From Sphaerolaimus hirsutus (Eukaryota; Nematoda; Chromadorea; Monhysterida; Sphaerolaimidae), in contig OZ038456.1 in assembly GCA_964036195.1 (NCBI GenBank), forward strand, positions 1,860,001 to 1,924,000: a stretch of DNA of 64,000 nt, read 5' to 3'. Under the pieces are notes generated by a model. It did no database searches. It had not been told where the DNA came from and saw only the letters and a program-made list of their open reading frames with translations. Each line of letters starts with the position of its first letter. Position 1 is the stretch's first letter. A program made the position numbers and the translations under genes. Below are positions 1 through 10,608 of the stretch, piece by piece.

Positions 1-90
1 CCGGTTCCGCAATTTAAAAGTAAAGTAAAATGATAAGTGAACGACAAGTTATGATGGTAATTTAAAAGATAATGGGTAAAAGTAAAATAA
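1..90. repeat. Edge fragment of the GGTTCCGCAA family with an AAGTAA-type array
   Basis: It begins CCGGTTCCGCAA and runs into AAAAGTAAAGTAAAATG-type units. The same end introduces the GAGTTAA array at 15236 and the GAGAAGTAAAAT array at 47010. The partner end lies off the window. Confidence 0.5.
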
Positions 91-391
91 TTGCGGAAAA
101 CGTCCCAGAATGGAACCAACCAAATGGCACAATGCCAAGACGCCTGTTCGAGATAATCGGCAGTGCCTTTCTCACATTGCTGCGTATTTCCGCGCTCACC
201 AATTTGGTACACTTTGCAAACACATTGTGCATTTTTTCTTTGATAAGATTTTTTTGGTTAGAAAATCATATTTATAGTTAGTGGAGAACGAAAGAGCAAG
301 AAAAGGTAAAGCAAATAGGGCTGAGATGGCAGTTTACAAAACCGTTCAGTTTCGTTTGTCAACATCGCAAGCGAAAATGGTTGAAAAAAGT

Positions 392-3300
392 TCACTTTGT
401 ACGACATTTTAACCGCAAAACACTGCGATCCGCCAAAAACTGAATTGTCAAACTTTTCTCATCACACATCACTGGCAAAATCACACAGTAACGATCGTCA
501 ACCCATAACCTTTCATTCAAAACATAAATTTCAGGCACTTTTCCATTGCTACCGTAATCTGGCGAATAAAGCTCGCCATAGAGCCAAGTGCCACTGCCTA
601 ACGAATCGTTGTACAGGCGAAATGCAATATTTCGTTCCACGTTGGCATTTGGCCAAATTTCATTTTCTTCCTGTAGGGCAGGGCTTTTATAGGTTCGATT
701 TTCTGGCACCGTGTGGTCCTTTCTGGTTGGCTGCAATGTGTGGGGTTGAATATGGAATTGAAACTGAAGTCCGAGGTTTGAAAGGAAAAGTAAATTGCGT
801 AAAGTGGAATTTTTCGGCCTCACTATTTGAAAGTGTTATCGTTCAGGTTTCATTGTGTTATGGCATACCGCATACTGTCAAGTGACAAAGGTTGAAAATT
901 CCAAATCACGATAAATATGAAAAATTTGGAAAACAAAGTCATATGAAAATGCTCCTAGAAGCTGAAAAAATTTCAAGGAATTTCAAACTTCCACACATGT
1001 TCACATCATATTTTTACTCATACTTTTACTCGATAAATACGTATACTCGAGTACAGAGTAAATACGTTTACGTTTCCTCCGACAAAAAGTTCCGGTACTC
1101 GCTTTCACGTATACTTTTTGAGATTACTCGAGTACAGAAAACGTATTTCAGATCGTCTTTTATATAGATTTGTAAAGGCATAGAAGGGAAAAAGGGGAAA
1201 AATATGCAAAAATATATATGGAAAACTAGTCGACAATAGGTATAGAACCAAATATATAGTCAAAAATTGCGTAAAATGAGCAAAAAGTTAAGAAAATGGG
1301 TGATTTTGAGCGAAAATTTAGGCGACATTTTCCAAAGTACTCACGTTTACGTTTTCTGAGGGGAAAAGTATGTTTACTCACGTTTACTCATGAGTAAAAG
1401 TAAAAAAAATACTTAACGTTTTCTGTACTCAGGGGGAGAGTAAAAAACGAATACTTTACGTTTGCGTATGATTTGAAAAAATTTGGGTACTTTCAACAAC
1501 TCTGGTTCACATACCTGAGCGGCAGTAGAGGGGACATCGTTGACTTCGACAACTGGTTTGGTAGCATCCACTCGTCCGCCGATGCTCATCGCCTGAGAAT
1601 TTAACTATGATTTTATATTTTTATTTTTTATCGGAAATGATAATGAAAATGAGGCAGAAACGACAAAATTATATGTCGAACCCCCACAAATCGTTTGTAT
1701 TTTCTTATTTTTGCGATACCCCTGAAAAACCATTTAAAGTGGTATTTGAACATCAAATTCAAGAGGTCCCAGAGACACAAAAACGTAATTTCGTAATTAC
1801 ATTCAAAACACATTTCGTAATTACACCCACCACATACACACTAGTTTCTACCCACATTTCAATTTTTTTTGGAAAACTCAGAAAAACAGCTTTGAACGCG
1901 TTTGAGATTACCTCAATGAAATATCCGAGTCAAGATGAAAAACATAACTCATTCCAGTAAACTAGAACGCGTTAAAAGCTGTCTTATGAATTTTCAAAAA
2001 AATAAAATCCAGTAGAAAACTAGTGTGTGTAGGCACAAATCACCTCAATGACGCCCATGGACTTTCTGTTCTGCAGCGGCACCCACTCGGTGGTGTCCAA
2101 GTCCACCAGCGGGTACTTGTGCTCGATGGCCACCGTGGACACGTTGATCAGATACGATCGAAACAGCTCCGAAGTGCGCACCTGCAACGTGATCGGTTTT
2201 GATGACTTTGCATCGAATGTGATTTCCAGGAAACGCTCATAGGCGCTCCGAGGTACCTTCAAGAAAATACTTTTTGAACTTTTTGGAACTTTGCCAGTTC
2301 TCACCATTTAAAGTGAAGTTGGTGTAAAAGTCACCCACCGGGTTTTAGCTCTTATAAGTCTGGTTCCCTGTTGGAAAATTTAATTTAATCAGCGTTTGTA
2401 CATTTGCGTTACATTTGCGTTGTGTTTGATAAATTTGTACATTTAGGTAAACAATTTTTTGAAGATTACCGATGCACTTTCAAATGTTATAAACGGCCCG
2501 CCAAGTGAGAAGTTTGTATGCAAAAAGTGACATTTTTTATAAAAGTAAAAATGGAATGGCGCACTTCACGATTATTTTACAAATTCCATAAATTAAGTCC
2601 CTGTTTCTTGGAAATAATGCCACAATGAAATTATCTCACAAAAAGTGCTGACGTCAAAGGTACTTCAAACAAAAATCACGTTTTGGCGTTGTAACAAGTT
2701 TCATCAGCCGACGCCAAAGCCAATAAAAATGCTTATCAAAGTCATAAAAATCTGTGTGGAAATATTGTGGATAGCGCCAGTTTTCTGCCGACATTTTAAA
2801 AAATTTGAAAACTCCTAAATGAGCTAAAAACGCATTTTAGTTTACCGAAATGAGATCACTGGAAACTGCTGTTGATGGAGATTAAAATAACTTTTTCCCG
2901 TAAACTCAAATTCGTTAAAGCTGATTTACGAGTTTTCCGATTTTTTGAAATTTCGGCAGAAAACCACCGAGTGTGACTGGGGCCATTTATTTTTCGGGTC
3001 TATAAATTTGTAGATTTTTTCTCGTGAAGAACGGTACCACGAGTAAACATCTGTTTATAATGATAAGAAAATGTTTCCGTTTTCATTCAAATTCCGATTT
3101 AAGTTCCTGGAACAAACACACCAGCTAAAAATATGTAACCCCCTAACAAACGAAAAAGTTGCTCACACAAAGCGAATGTTCGCGCACTGTGTAATGATTA
3201 ACATAAACAATGGAATCAAGTGAACATTGAAAAGTGTGGAAACTGTTCCACGCAATGTCAAGTGACAACGTGCAAGTGTGAAAAATTGAGAAAAGTAAAA

Positions 3301-6218
3301 ATTGTCAAGAAGTAAAAATTGTCAAAAAGAAAAATGTCGAGAATCGGCGTCAGGTTTGGGCTTGACAAGCAATTTGTAACTTTGCTTGACTCTTTAGACT
3401 GCAAAAATGTGCACATTTTACCAAAGTTTGTAAAAAAATTTCTACATTTCTACAATTTTTGCTACATCGTTTCTACTATGTGTTAAAACTCATTCACTTG
3501 AAATTCTTTTCAAATAAAAAAATTGACAGAAAAAAATCACATCAATTTTCTCTTTAGACAGTTTATGAAGTGAAGTAGAAAGACAGAAAATGAAGTATTC
3601 CCACTAACATTTGGAGAAAATCAATTTTCCGGCGCTGCCGACAAAATCTAGTCAGCAAAAATATATTGCCAAACGCATGTGTAAGCTCGGAAATTTCCAT
3701 ATATTTACAAACCACATGTATCGGAAAGCTTTCCCGCGCCTGAAAACCACTTTTGCATAAAAAGCACGAATGCTTTACTACGCGCAGCACCGCAAAGTAT
3801 GTATGTCATAAAAAAACATTGTATAGAACAACATAGAATGGCCCCACACACGCTAGTTGACATCGACACCAAATGTCAACTGGTTCCGTTTCTAATTCAA
3901 AGATTGCGTTTGAACGTCGTTCGTCCACTCGTCAGCAATCTTTGAATCGGGGTCGGCACCAGTAGGGTTCAAACGGGATTGACTTTTCGGGATCGGGATC
4001 GGGATCGGGATTCACTTTTTGAGATTTCGGGATCGGGATCGGGATCGGGATTGGGGTTTCGGGATCGGGATCGGGATTGGTATTTTGAGATTTCGGGATC
4101 GGGATCGGGATTGGCCGGGATTGGGGTCACGGGATCGGGATCGGGATCGGGATTGGCATTTTTTCGGGATCGGGATTGGGGTCAAGGGATAGAGATTTTC
4201 GTCACTGTTCTGGCATTCACAGTTGTTCATAAAGGTCTCAAAACACTGTTGGATGCCAGAAAAGTTACATAAAATGGACGCTGGGGGTTTGTGTTCACAT
4301 TTTTGCATGCAAAAATGTCATTTTTTCACTTTTTATAATTTCCACTATTTTTTCCGGGATCGGGATCCCGGACTTGGGAGATTCTCGGGATCGGGATTTG
4401 AAAGTTTTCGGGATCGGGATTGGTATTTTTGGATTTCGGGATCGGGATCGGGACCGGGATTTCGGGATCGGGACTGCTAAATCCCGGAATTTCACGGGAT
4501 CCGGGATCGGGATCCCGTTTGAACCCTAGGCACCAGTTGACATTTGGTGTCGATGTCAACTAGCGTGTGGGGGCCCAATATTCGAAATACCTTTAATACT
4601 TACAAGTTGTTTTTTTCAAATGCAGCGTCAACTCCAAATATCACGGCCAAACACGATACACCTAAAAGAAAACAAAAGCAACCAACTTTCTCCTCGAAAA
4701 AAGTTTCATTGACCACGACGGCGACATTGGCGCAGGAATGTCCCTTCGCGTCCACGCTTCCATCCTCGTGAAGTGTGGCTACACTCAGCGGAATACGGTA
4801 GATATCGTCGGAAGCTTGGATTACGGTAGCCAGTTGATCCTGCGTTACATTGGTGTCAACTCTGGATGTCAACTGGTTTCGGTGTCAACTCAGATTTCGG
4901 CTCCACGTGTCGCACAGAAATCTCAAGTTGACACAGACCAGTTCACACACATGTGTCAACTGGTTTCGGTGTCAACTCGATTTTTGTCCAATTTAGGTAG
5001 CAGGACTGTTTTTCAAGTGCACATGCGGAAATCAAGTGCATAAAGTGCACATCAGATTTTAGTTCATTCAGTTGCGAAAGCACATGGCAATAGTGATGCC
5101 TTTTCGACATTGCCTCTGTGCACTTGAAAATTGGTATGCAACCTAATTTGGGCTAAAATCGAGTTGACCGACATTCAGTTATGTGGTTCCGATGAGCTCA
5201 AGGCAACTTGCTCGTGGAATCAGATAAGGAAGTTATAAGAATGAACTGTGGCCATGCCACCAATGACATGATATGATCAAGGACGTATCCAGGGGGGCGG
5301 GGGGCTGCAGGGGGGAGGGGGCGGTGAGACTTAAAACGTCCCGGAAAATGCAACTTTTCCTATATATTTTTCGATGTTTCTTAAAAATTTCTTTCATCTT
5401 TTTTGCAAGCGCGCAATTTCTTCCCCATGCATTGTATTTTCAGCGGATCGGTCCCAGTAAACCAATATCCTTGGAAATGAACCCATTTTTGAGACTTTCG
5501 CTGTATATGCACCGTATATCCTCAAATAAGTCCCCCCTCTCGATTAAGTCCCTCCTCTTGTGAGTGTGAGGAAAAAACAACTCCCCCCCCTCGAATACCC
5601 CCCCCACTTTGATGGGTAGAAACATTTCATCACATGTCACATTTACAAAAAACGTTTTATGTATTTTATAGGTAAATATATGTAATATCTTGCAGCTAGA
5701 GTTCACTAACATTGTTTTCACTGCTTGAATTGTGAATTTTGTATTCCTACAAATGATTGATGTTACCAAATTTACCCCATTTGCACAGTAAATTTATCAA
5801 ACATTTTACTGGAAATACTGACGAAAAATAACTCCCCCCTCGAATAACTCCCCCCTCAAAAACTTCTGACGAAAAAATAACTCCCCAGTGGACTTATTCG
5901 AGGATATACGGTATGCATATCTACATACATATAAAGCGGTTCCTGGCGCTGGCGCCAACGCCACGGCGTGGCGCCTTTGTATGGTGCCAGCGCCAAAACG
6001 CCTTTCCATCTCTATAAAAAGAAAAAACATTAGGGCGCGTTAACAAGCAGCCCCTGCTCAAAAATCCTGAATACGTCCCTGGATAGGATTGTCATGTAAA
6101 TAGAACACACCTCATCAATATCCTCTGCGGGCGGCGGTATTCCATCACTTGTACACAAATTTACAAACAACTTTTTGGAAACCCCACCAATGTGGACACT
6201 TTTGAACTTGACGCACAT
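392..6218 (-). CDS. PIH1D1: PIH1 domain-containing protein (PIH1D1/PIH1D2-like), five exons
   Basis: Exons, read right to left: 6218-6111, 4839-4687, 2256-2044, 1592-1515 and 730-392. All junctions are GT-AG at phase 0, and together they give 296 codons plus stop, close to the roughly 290 residues of PIH1D1. Exon 1 has KKLFVNLCTSDGIPPPAEDI, matching the PIH1 opening (VFINICxSxxIPPPA). Exon 2 has YRIPLSVATLHEDGSVDAKG, matching the RIPMSLGEPHxxxDAKGxxC block, and exon 3 has EWVPLQNRKSMG, matching EWRMMKNRPFMG. Exons 4-5 hold a short acidic linker and a C-terminal beta-rich CS-like domain ending RLKCRTK and stop. Family knowledge: PIH proteins are adaptors of the R2TP-HSP90 complex that assembles PIKK kinases, snoRNPs and dynein arms. 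The start is weaker: ATG at 6218 directly precedes the PIH domain, so an upstream N-terminal exon may be missing. PIH1D1 and PIH1D2 cannot be separated by eye. Confidence 0.85.
1007..1504. mobile_element. hAT-like element with TTTACG/TTTACTCG array
   Basis: An exact 8-bp duplication GTTCACAT lies at 999-1006 and 1505-1512. The right end is TTTCAACAACTCTG. The interior repeats TTTACTCG- and TACGTTTACG-like units in both orientations. It sits in intron 4 of the PIH1 gene, beginning ten bases inside the 5' splice site. Confidence 0.8.
1828..2037. mobile_element. MITE with GTGCCTACACACACTAG ends
   Basis: The right end, TAGTGTGTGTAGGCACAA, is inverted relative to the left end CACATACACACTAGTTTCTAC. 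It fills much of PIH1 intron 3 and its end lies six bases from the 5' splice site (exon ends at 2044). It is related to the elements at 23867, 43282 and 47391. Confidence 0.65.
2775..2967. mobile_element. Short MITE with GCCAGTTTTCTGCCGA ends
   Basis: The left end GCCAGTTTTCTGCCGACATTT is inverted at the right as AAATTTCGGCAGAAAACC, and similarity runs inward through AAAACTC. It lies in PIH1 intron 2. The duplication was not determined. Confidence 0.6.
3840..4575. mobile_element. MITE (GGCCCCACACACGCTAGTTGAC ends) carrying a nested GGGATC-array element
   Basis: Inverted ends of more than 40 bases: the left GGCCCCACACACGCTAGTTG is mirrored at 4530-4575. Removing the nested element at 3963-4528 and one duplication copy leaves a MITE of about 160 bases. 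It lies in PIH1 intron 2. Confidence 0.8.
3963..4528. mobile_element. hAT-like element, TAGGGTTCAAACG ends, GGGATC hexamer array
   Basis: An exact 8-bp duplication GGCACCAG lies at 3955-3962 and 4529-4536. The ends are TAGGGTTCAAACGGGAT and its inverse. Two blocks of (GGGATC)n, all in the same orientation and broken by short T-rich spacers, flank a unique core at about 4195-4350 that is shared with the copy at 9847. Confidence 0.92.
4845..5180. repeat. GTGTCAACT-rich repeat
   Basis: Several GGTTTCGGTGTCAACTC units occur in direct and inverted order on the intron side of the 4839 PIH1 exon. The boundaries and family are unclear. Confidence 0.4.
5278..6081. mobile_element. hAT-like GGACGTAGCCAGG-family element with nested TA-flanked element
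   Basis: The ends are CAAGGACGTATCC and the inverted GGCACGTCC-type end ATACGTCCCTG. The duplication GATATGAT / GATAGGAT (5270-5277, 6082-6089) has one mismatch. A CCGTATATCCTC element (about 5511-5911) is nested inside, and GGCGCC-rich palindromes lie at 5935-6000. It lies in PIH1 intron 1; its right duplication starts 21 bases from the 5' splice site. Confidence 0.75.
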
Positions 6219-6270
6219 TACAGGTGTGACCGAATGTGGAAAAAAATTGAGGGAGGCATCGAAACCGTTA

Positions 6271-6686
6271 GACCCCGTTTACACGGATTTTTTGTGACGA
6301 CTCGACAACAATAAAACGTTCAATAAGTTGAGTAAAAAGGTTCCATATTCATTAGAAAAAGTGGTCAAGTATACCTTCTACCTAAGCGAATATGCAGGCC
6401 AAATTGCAGACTCGTGCTTGTAGCTCAAGATTTATAACGTTCGAAAAAAGTTTGCTATTGTTGCTGGCTGTCGGAGACAGTCAGACAACAATCCGACAAC
6501 TGCAAAAGTTTTCAAACGCCTTTAACTCATGAGCTACAAGCACGATTGTGCAATTTGACATGTGTATTCGCCTAGGTAAGATGTATAATTGACCATAATT
6601 TCTCATAAATATGGAACATTTTTACTCAACTTATTGAACGTTTTATTTTTGTCGAGTCGTCACAAAAAATCCGTGTAAACGGGGTC
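6271..6686. mobile_element. Long-armed palindromic element
   Basis: The first ~80 bases (GACCCCGTTTACACGGATTT…) are nearly perfectly inverted at the end (…AAATCCGTGTAAACGGGGTC), and weaker inverted similarity continues to the middle (6430-6530). TTA flanks both ends (6268-6270, 6687-6689), a possible 3-bp duplication. Just upstream of the assigned PIH1 start. Confidence 0.8.
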
Positions 6687-6922
6687 TTATCGAATTTGTG
6701 ACAGTTTCCAATATCATGTTCACAGAAATTGATCGATCCAAATTTGTTTAAAAAAATCAACCTTTTTCATTTTTACAAGCTTAATTTCATTTTCAAAAGT
6801 TTGCTATCACATATTTTGCCCGCAGATTCTCACACGAGTGAAAACAGCGCAAAATGTGCTTCCACTGGAATGAAACTTCACCAAAATCGTCAAAATAGTT
6901 CCAGAAAAATGGTTATCAGTTG

Positions 6923-7318
6923 GGGGCAGGCCTGATACGCACATCTGCCCGATACGCACATTTCCCCGTTTTTTCACTTGACACTTTTTCAAGTGATTTT
7001 CAGATATGAGTAAAGTGAAAAAAAGTTGCGCAATGACATTAGTGAACTTTTTTCACTTCACTTATATCTGAAAATCACTTGAAAATGTGTCAAGAGAAAA
7101 ACACTCACTGTTTTTCACAAATGGCTATTTTTCACTGTTTTTTTCTCTTGACACATTTTCAAGTGATTTTCAGATATAAGTGAAGTGAAAAAAGTTCACT
7201 AATGTCATTGCGCACCTTTTTTCACTTTACTCATATCTGAAAATCACTTGAAAAAGTGTCAAGTGAAAAAAACTGGCAAATGTGCGTATCGGGCAGATGT
7301 GCGTATCAGTGCACCCCC
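6923..7318. mobile_element. hAT-like element with GATACGCAC ends, double hairpin
   Basis: An exact 8-bp duplication ATCAGTTG lies at 6915-6922 and 7319-7326. The ends contain GATACGCACATCTGCCCGAT and its inverse. The CACTTGACACTTTTTCAAGT arm occurs four times in alternating orientation, which makes this copy nearly a doubled version of those at 47521 and 54564. Confidence 0.88.
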
Positions 7319-7967
7319 ATCAGTTGCAGTGGCGCCAAGCATCAAATCAACCCCAAGCACAAAAACTTATTGCCACATGTTTGGTATTTACTTTTGCTTC
7401 AGTCCCACTTTTCGAGATGCATTCTGATAGTGTCAAATTGGAAATTGATGCGAGGTTTGTAATGTCCATTGCTTTCTAATTTCCAAATTATCTGAGAAAA
7501 TTATTATGTGTAATTATTTTATTTTGGGAAAATTTTCGCAAAATTTTGATGTTTTTTTTTCGCTGAAAATATGACACTGGTAAAATGGTCACAGATGGCT
7601 ACAAATTTATATAACAAGAAATAAATACATTGAAATTCTTCAATTTACTTAGATAAAAGAAAATACTAGCCCAACTTTAGCAAAATGACCGAAGGAAATG
7701 CTTTGTATTTATAAATAGATGAATAATATCATGAGGAATAATATCATGAGGAATAAATTATGTTAGAAATCCATAAAATATAATAAAAACTAGGTGTCAA
7801 TCCCATACTGTGTCAAGTGACAAATACCATACATTTTCAATTCACACTAATAAACTGACACTTAGACCTTTTTACCCGAAATCTTACACTAGAATTAGAA
7901 ACACCCCATGAAATATGTCACTTGAAAAGGTTTAGGATTGGTAAACTGGACAGACGAATCGCTACAC

Positions 7968-8724
7968 CAGAGTTGCGAAAGTGTATTTACACTTACCCGA
8001 AATACCCGGGTAAATTGGTATTTATATTTACACTTACACTTACACTTCCATAAAATACCCATACACTTTTTTTACACTTTCCTGGGCAAAATACCCGGGT
8101 ACAGAAAGTGTATTTTTTTCTTTCAGATGGCCCTGTTTTATGCTTTTGAGAAAGCATAAAATAGGGTCATGTACAAAAAATGCATTGAATGTAGAAAATA
8201 TGGCAAATGTACAAACTAGCCTTTGATCTACAACCTTTGATCAGTACTCATGGTATTCTACAGTTTCATTATACTTTTGTAAAAAGGACAAGATCAATGG
8301 AAGTTCACCAACTGGACACAAAGTCAACTTTTGCATTGACATTTGCTGCATGTCCATTCTTGCATTTAAACAGTGTGTATCGCATTGCTTAATCAGTAAA
8401 ACATCAACACTGAAAAACTGCCATTATTAGGGAACTTCATACCACTACAGTATTTGTTACAGTCTGAAATGTTTCATAAAAGGCTGTAAAATGTGAAATA
8501 ATGCATGAAAATGATAAATAAATTGATCTGAAAGTGAGAACAGCGGTGTTTTCTAATGCTCAACAGTGAGAGCTCTTTCTAAAAAAAATGTTTACACTTA
8601 CACTTTTTTTTACACTTTCCTAGGTATTTTTAAAATACCTTACACTTTTGGTATCCATACTCAAACTTTGGAAAGTGTATTTACACTTACACTTTCCAAA
8701 AATACCGGTATTTTAACAACTCTG
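7968..8724. mobile_element. hAT-like CAGAGTTG element with ACACTT array ends
   Basis: An exact 8-bp duplication CGCTACAC lies at 7960-7967 and 8725-8732. The ends are CAGAGTTGCGAAAGTG and TTTTAACAACTCTG. Both ends carry runs of ACTTACACTT and TACCCGGGTA motifs. The interior is closely similar to 41297-42015. Confidence 0.92.
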
Positions 8725-9172
8725 CGCTACACAATGAATGATACCATATTTTGATGAATAAAGTCACGTGAAAAACTGCACCAAAATCACCCAAAGTAGA
8801 ATCAATGTGAAAAATATGATGAGAAACTTTTTTAAGATTATTTAGATGGGATATGGTAGAATTCATTGTAAGGTGTAATGTCGCTGGAGCATACCTGATG
8901 ACACGAGAGAAGACACAACCTTAAAATAAAACTTCGAACGAATGAAAGATTCAGGTTAAAAACACTAGAATCACAGGAGAGAAATTAGTCCATAAGATCG
9001 GTATAAAAAGTTCAAAGCCCAAAAATTGAACAAAATGTCCATAAGTGTGGTTGTATTTAAGCACACAACGGAGGCACGTGTGGATAAAAGAAATTTATGA
9101 AAGAAATAAAAGAAATATTTATAATAATATAAATTTATATACTAATATTTATTGACAATATTTACATGTGCT

Positions 9173-10462
9173 CATGGACGTAGCCAGGATTTTCGAGCGG
9201 GGTGGCGGAGTGTATACGGATCCCCAAAATTTGACGTCCGCCCCTAAAATTTGACCCCTGTGATAAAGGAATGGCGCCTTTAGCGCAAGCGCCATTCGTA
9301 GGCGCACTGCCATGGCGCCATTGGCGTTGGCATTGGCGCAAAAAACTGCTGTACTTGTATGTATTTTCATACATAAACAGCGATGGGGAGGCATTTTGAG
9401 TGCTTTTTTGGTCCAAAACCCCCCTCAAAATGGACACTAAGAAATAATTACCCACCCCCTCGAAATACCCCCCCTCAAATTGTATGTAAAGGGAACATAC
9501 GACTAAAGCTGCGGTTTGGTATCCGGGCAATGCAGAACACACGTCAGAAACAATGACTGTGTTACCTTAGAACAGCTTTTGTACCACCTACACACTTTAA
9601 TAAGTCTATAGACTCTTATATATGGTGGTTATTGTTGCATATTTCAACGTCTGCGTACGTTACAAACAACAAATTTGTACTGGGAGTTCAAAAAATTTCT
9701 GGCGAAATAATAAGCCCCCCCCCCCTCGTTCAACCCCCCTCAAAATTCTCACTCTGAAACAATCACCCCCGGGGGTATTTCGAGGAAATACGGTACTGTG
9801 CGACGCCGAAATGCGCGCTCGCGCGCAAAATTTTTCTGAGCTGGCGTAGGGTTCAAACGGGATTGACTTTTCGGGATCGGGATCGGGATTCACTTTTTGA
9901 GATTTCGGGATCGGGATTGGGGTTTCGGGATCGGGATTGGTTTTTTGAGATTCCGGGATCGGGATCGGGATTGGCCGGGATTGGGGTCACGGGATCGGGA
10001 TTGGCATTTTTCCGGGATCGGGATTGGGTTCTAGTGATAGAGATTTTGGCCATTTTTCTGGCATTCACAGTTGTTCATAAAGGTCTCAAAACACTGTTGG
10101 ATGCCAGAAAAGTGGCATAAAATTGACACTAGGGGTTTGCATCCACTTTTTTTGCATGCAAAAACGTCATTATTTCACTTTTTTATAATTTCCACTAATT
10201 TTTCCGGTATCGGGATCCCGGACTTGGGGAGTTTCTCGGGATCGCGATCGGGATTTCAAATTTACGGGATCGGGATTGGTATTTTTGGATTTTGGGATCG
10301 GGATCGGGATTGGGGTTTCGGGATCGGGACTGGTAAATACCGGAATTTCACGGGATCCGGGATCGGGATCCCGTTTGAGCCCTAAGCTGGGGATAATGTC
10401 GCTTCACGGAACTGCCATTTCTGGCACATTTTTGGCCACCCCCCCCCCCGGCTACGTCCTTC
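9173..10462. mobile_element. hAT-like GGACGTAGCC element hosting two nested elements
   Basis: An exact 8-bp duplication CATGTGCT lies at 9165-9172 and 10463-10470. The ends are CATGGACGTAGCC and GGCTACGTCCTTC. It contains a GGCGCC-rich block (9270-9345), a fragment of the CCGTATTTCCTCG family (right end at about 9794) and the GGGATC-array element at 9847-10384. It carries the GCGCGCAAGCGCGC-type motif common to the family. Confidence 0.85.
9847..10384. mobile_element. hAT-like element, TAGGGTTCAAACG ends, GGGATC array (second copy)
   Basis: The duplication AGCTGGCG / AGCTGGGG (9839-9846, 10385-10392) has one mismatch. The ends and central core match the copy at 3963-4528, but the array blocks differ in length. 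Confidence 0.88.
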
Positions 10463-10608
10463 CATGTGCTACTCATCAGTGAATTCACACATATTTACAA
10501 ATACCATGAAATTGTGTTGCAAATGAACTCAATATCTAAAAAGAAAATTATGGCGAATACTGAGCGATAAATATCTTTAAATCTGGTTAAGGGAAATTAA
10601 AATAAATA

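Noticed and set aside
3979-4559. Open frames rich in Gly-Ser-Gly and Arg-Asp on both strands (also at 9853-10385 and 22431-23349)
   Set aside because: They are translations of the GGGATC and GGTCCC hexamer arrays, which lack stops by composition. They lie inside transposon ends and have no homology or splice logic.
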